From: Rhizobium sp. CFBP 8762
GTDB lineage: Bacteria; Pseudomonadota; Alphaproteobacteria; Rhizobiales; Rhizobiaceae
Assembly (NCBI RefSeq): GCF_014841565.1
Contig: NZ_JACYUD010000002.1
Coordinates: 352,628-416,627, forward strand
Direction of reading: 5' to 3'
DNA length: 64,000 nt
The number at the start of each line of letters is the position of its first letter. Position 1 is the first letter of the stretch. Below the pieces are notes generated by a model, which did not search any database, was not told the DNA's origin, and worked only from the letters and a program-made list of their open reading frames with translations. The position numbers and the translations under genes were made by a program. Below are positions 62,249-64,000 of this stretch, piece by piece.

Positions 62249-64000
62249 TCATGCAATCACACGCTGCCTGTCCTGCGCCGCTGTTGCCAACGGCGGCACG
62301 ACCAGATGGCAGGCAGCGAAATTCTGGTCTCCGCGCACGGTCAGGCTCGGATTGATGGTTGCACATGGCGCAAAGGCGTGCGGACAGCGTGAGCGAAAGC
62401 TGCATCCGGCGGGGATGTCAATGGGGCTCGGTGGCTCCCCTTCCAGAAGACAATCCTCTGGTTGGTATCGGCGCTCTTCCAGCGTCGGCATCGCGCTGAG
62501 CAGCGCCTTGGTGTAGGGGTGGCCGGGGTCGAAAAACAGCCGGTCGTTTTCGGCCAGTTCAAACACCTCGCCGAGATACATCACCGCCACCCGGTTGCAC
62601 ACCTTCCGTACCATCGCCAGATCGTGCGAAATGAAGATGTAGGTGAGGTTGTATTCCTTTTGCAGTTTCTGAAACAGGTCGAGAAGCTTGAACTGTTCGG
62701 CCTGATCGAGCGCCGAGAGCGTTTCGTCCATAATGAGGATTTCCGGCTCCAGAACCAGTGCGCGCGCCACGTTGATGCGTTGACGCTGCCCGGCGCTCAG
62801 GCCTAATGGCAACTCCTCATACAAAGCTTGGGCCAGTCCCACCTCGTTCATGACCTTCAGAACCCGTTCCCGGATCTTTGCCTTGTCGCGCCAGCCATGG
62901 GTGCGCAACGGTTCTTCCAGCATATGGCCGACGGAGGTGCGTGGCGGCAGGGAGCCAAACGGATCCTGCAACACCATCTGCAAGGTTCTGCGAAATCCCA
63001 TAAGGTCCTTGCCGTGAAGCTTGGCAATATCGGCACCGTTACAGCGCACCTCACCGGAACTCGGGCGCTCCAGACGGCTGAGCAAGCGCATGAGTGTGGA
63101 TTTGCCACATCCGGATTCACCCACGATGGCGAAGCTGTCACCCCGGCGCACATCAAATGTAACGTTGCGCACCGCACGCACCTCGTTCACACCGCCAAAG
63201 CCGCTTTTGCGGCGCACCTTGTAGATTTGCGACGCGTCCCGCAGGCTGACGACAACCTCACGATCATCACTGAGGCGGGGAACTTCGGCCTTCTCACTCC
63301 AAATTTTTGGCGTTTGAGCCACAAGTTCCTGTGTATAGGGGTAGTTCGGTCGGGAAATCAGCGCTTCGGTGGACTGCTCCTCCACTATGCGCCCGTCTTC
63401 CATAACGAGGATGCGCGAACAGGCTTCCCGCGCCACCGGCAGTGACGAGGACACAAACAGCACTGCTGTGCTGAAGTCTGCCGTCAACTCCTTCATCAAC
63501 CGGATAACCTGCGCCGCCACCGTCACGTCCAGCGGCTGAGTTACGTTATCGGCCACCAGAAGGGCCGGGTTCGTGACAAGCGCATCGACAATCAGCGCAC
63601 GCTGCATCATCCCGCCGCTAAACTGCGAGGGGTAATCATTGAAACGGCTGCGGGCAGAGGGAATGCGCACGGCCTCCAGCAGTGAAATCACCCGTTTTTC
63701 GGCCTCCGCACGCGCAAGCCCCGGCACAACCGCCCGCAGCTTCTCCACAATTTGCGACCCGACTGTGAGGGTGGGATCAAGCGCGCCCATCGGATTGGAG
63801 CCGACATAGGCCACGCGGCGGCGCAGCGTGCGCATTTCACCCTCGGCGATGGTCAGAATATCCTGCCCTTCAAACAAAACCTGTCCAGACTGGACGTGAA
63901 GCGGCGCTTCCAGCCAGTTCACGACCGCTTTTGACAGCACGGTCTTGCCCGCGCCGCTGGCGCCCACCACGCCGACAATCTCTTGGGGCTCCAGCGTTAG
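62249..64000 (-). CDS. Fused oligopeptide-type ABC ATPase (DppD-DppF-like), 5' truncated by the window
   Basis: About 583 residues visible; the gene starts beyond base 64000. Two NBDs. NBD1: Walker A GASGAGKT is normal and the signature FSGGMMQRA is normal, but the Q-loop Gln is Ser (VGSNPMGALDP), the catalytic Glu is Asn (LLVADNVTQPLD, Asn at 63545-63547) and the switch His is Ser (LFVSSSLPVA). NBD2: GESGCGKST, Q-loop LQDPFGSL, MDETLSALD and ISHDLAM are all normal, while the signature reads LSAGQ. A C-terminal Cys-rich SFRSRCPHAFAPC motif follows. It belongs to a peptide/nickel-type importer whose other genes are likely to the right, and heads the eut operon. Confidence 0.92.
   Translation of the reverse strand, partial: LTLEPQEIVGVVGASGAGKTVLSKAVVNWLEAPLHVQSGQVLFEGQDILTIAEGEMRTLRRRVAYVGSNPMGALDPTLTVGSQIVEKLRAVVPGLARAEAEKRVISLLEAVRIPSARSRFNDYPSQFSGGMMQRALIVDALVTNPALLVADNVTQPLDVTVAAQVIRLMKELTADFSTAVLFVSSSLPVAREACSRILVMEDGRIVEEQSTEALISRPNYPYTQELVAQTPKIWSEKAEVPRLSDDREVVVSLRDASQIYKVRRKSGFGGVNEVRAVRNVTFDVRRGDSFAIVGESGCGKSTLMRLLSRLERPSSGEVRCNGADIAKLHGKDLMGFRRTLQMVLQDPFGSLPPRTSVGHMLEEPLRTHGWRDKAKIRERVLKVMNEVGLAQALYEELPLGLSAGQRQRINVARALVLEPEILIMDETLSALDQAEQFKLLDLFQKLQKEYNLTYIFISHDLAMVRKVCNRVAVMYLGEVFELAENDRLFFDPGHPYTKALLSAMPTLEERRYQPEDCLLEGEPPSPIDIPAGCSFRSRCPHAFAPCATINPSLTVRGDQNFAACHLVVPPLATAAQDRQRVIA

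Noticed and set aside
56090-64000. Ethanolamine microcompartment locus
   Set aside because: Only eutB and eutC are present; no shell protein, eutE, eutA or eutT motifs are visible in the window.

Overview
The window looks like chromosomal or large-replicon DNA of an alphaproteobacterium of the order Hyphomicrobiales (Rhizobiales), close to Rhizobium/Agrobacterium/Ochrobactrum. The basis is mixed: alpha-type regulatory sites are present (a GTTC-N7-GTTC LexA box, GGAAC-N17-CGTT general-stress promoters and an ATAACC-N4-GGTTAT PcaQ site), the glycerol operon has the rhizobial glpD-S-T-P-Q-U-V order, and two small families of GAGCAT palindromic repeats occur. I saw no rRNA, tRNA, CRISPR array, insertion sequence or prophage. 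Coding density is high and nearly all genes are intact. The two window ends cut an ABC sugar permease gene (left) and an ABC ATPase gene (right).

Layout. 1-5.4 kb: end of a multiple-sugar ABC permease, a Spy/CpxP-like periplasmic protein, pseudoazurin with FNR-type boxes shared with a divergent acetoin reductase gene, a stress-type SDR with an EcfG-type promoter, and a small AAA ATPase. 5.4-12.7 kb: a CysJ-like diflavin reductase gene directly downstream of a giant GltB-like glutamate synthase gene with no gltD in the window. 13-17 kb: VanZ-like protein, CPA1 antiporter, and pncA-pncB behind two tandem palindromic operators. 17-20.3 kb: three minus-strand genes (a PQQ-sugar-dehydrogenase/PEBP fusion, a small orphan and a cysteine hydrolase), each behind an EcfG-like promoter. 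20.3-22.6 kb: dinB with a LexA box inside its promoter, cspA, and an alanine/lysine-rich small protein.

22.7-34.1 kb: the glycerol system. The glpR regulator, glpD, the ABC importer glpSTPQUV and glpK lie on the minus strand, with a methyltransferase gene and a repeat interposed and a GFA-family gene after glpK. 34.3-40.8 kb: a ribose-type ABC sugar operon (epimerase, binding protein, ATPase, permease, RpiR regulator, PfkB kinase). 41-48.6 kb: a GntR-controlled operon with a polar-amino-acid-type ABC importer, a shikimate dehydrogenase, a truncated 3-dehydroquinate dehydratase, a Gfo/Idh oxidoreductase and a QuiC-type 3-dehydroshikimate dehydratase. It converges on the complete protocatechuate branch pcaDCHG-IJ-F-B with divergent pcaQ (48.6-56.1 kb). 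Together these read as import of shikimate-like hydroaromatics, conversion to protocatechuate and cleavage to succinyl-CoA and acetyl-CoA.

56.1-64 kb: a tightly overlapping operon with a fused oligopeptide-type ABC ATPase, an M20 amidase, two choline-kinase-like phosphotransferases, an inositol-monophosphatase-like enzyme and eutBC (ethanolamine ammonia-lyase), without microcompartment, eutA or eutE genes in view. This is the best candidate for an undescribed pathway. Two importers in the window (GlpS/GlpT and the fused ATPase) show complementary loss of catalytic motifs that would leave one intact and one degenerate ATP site.
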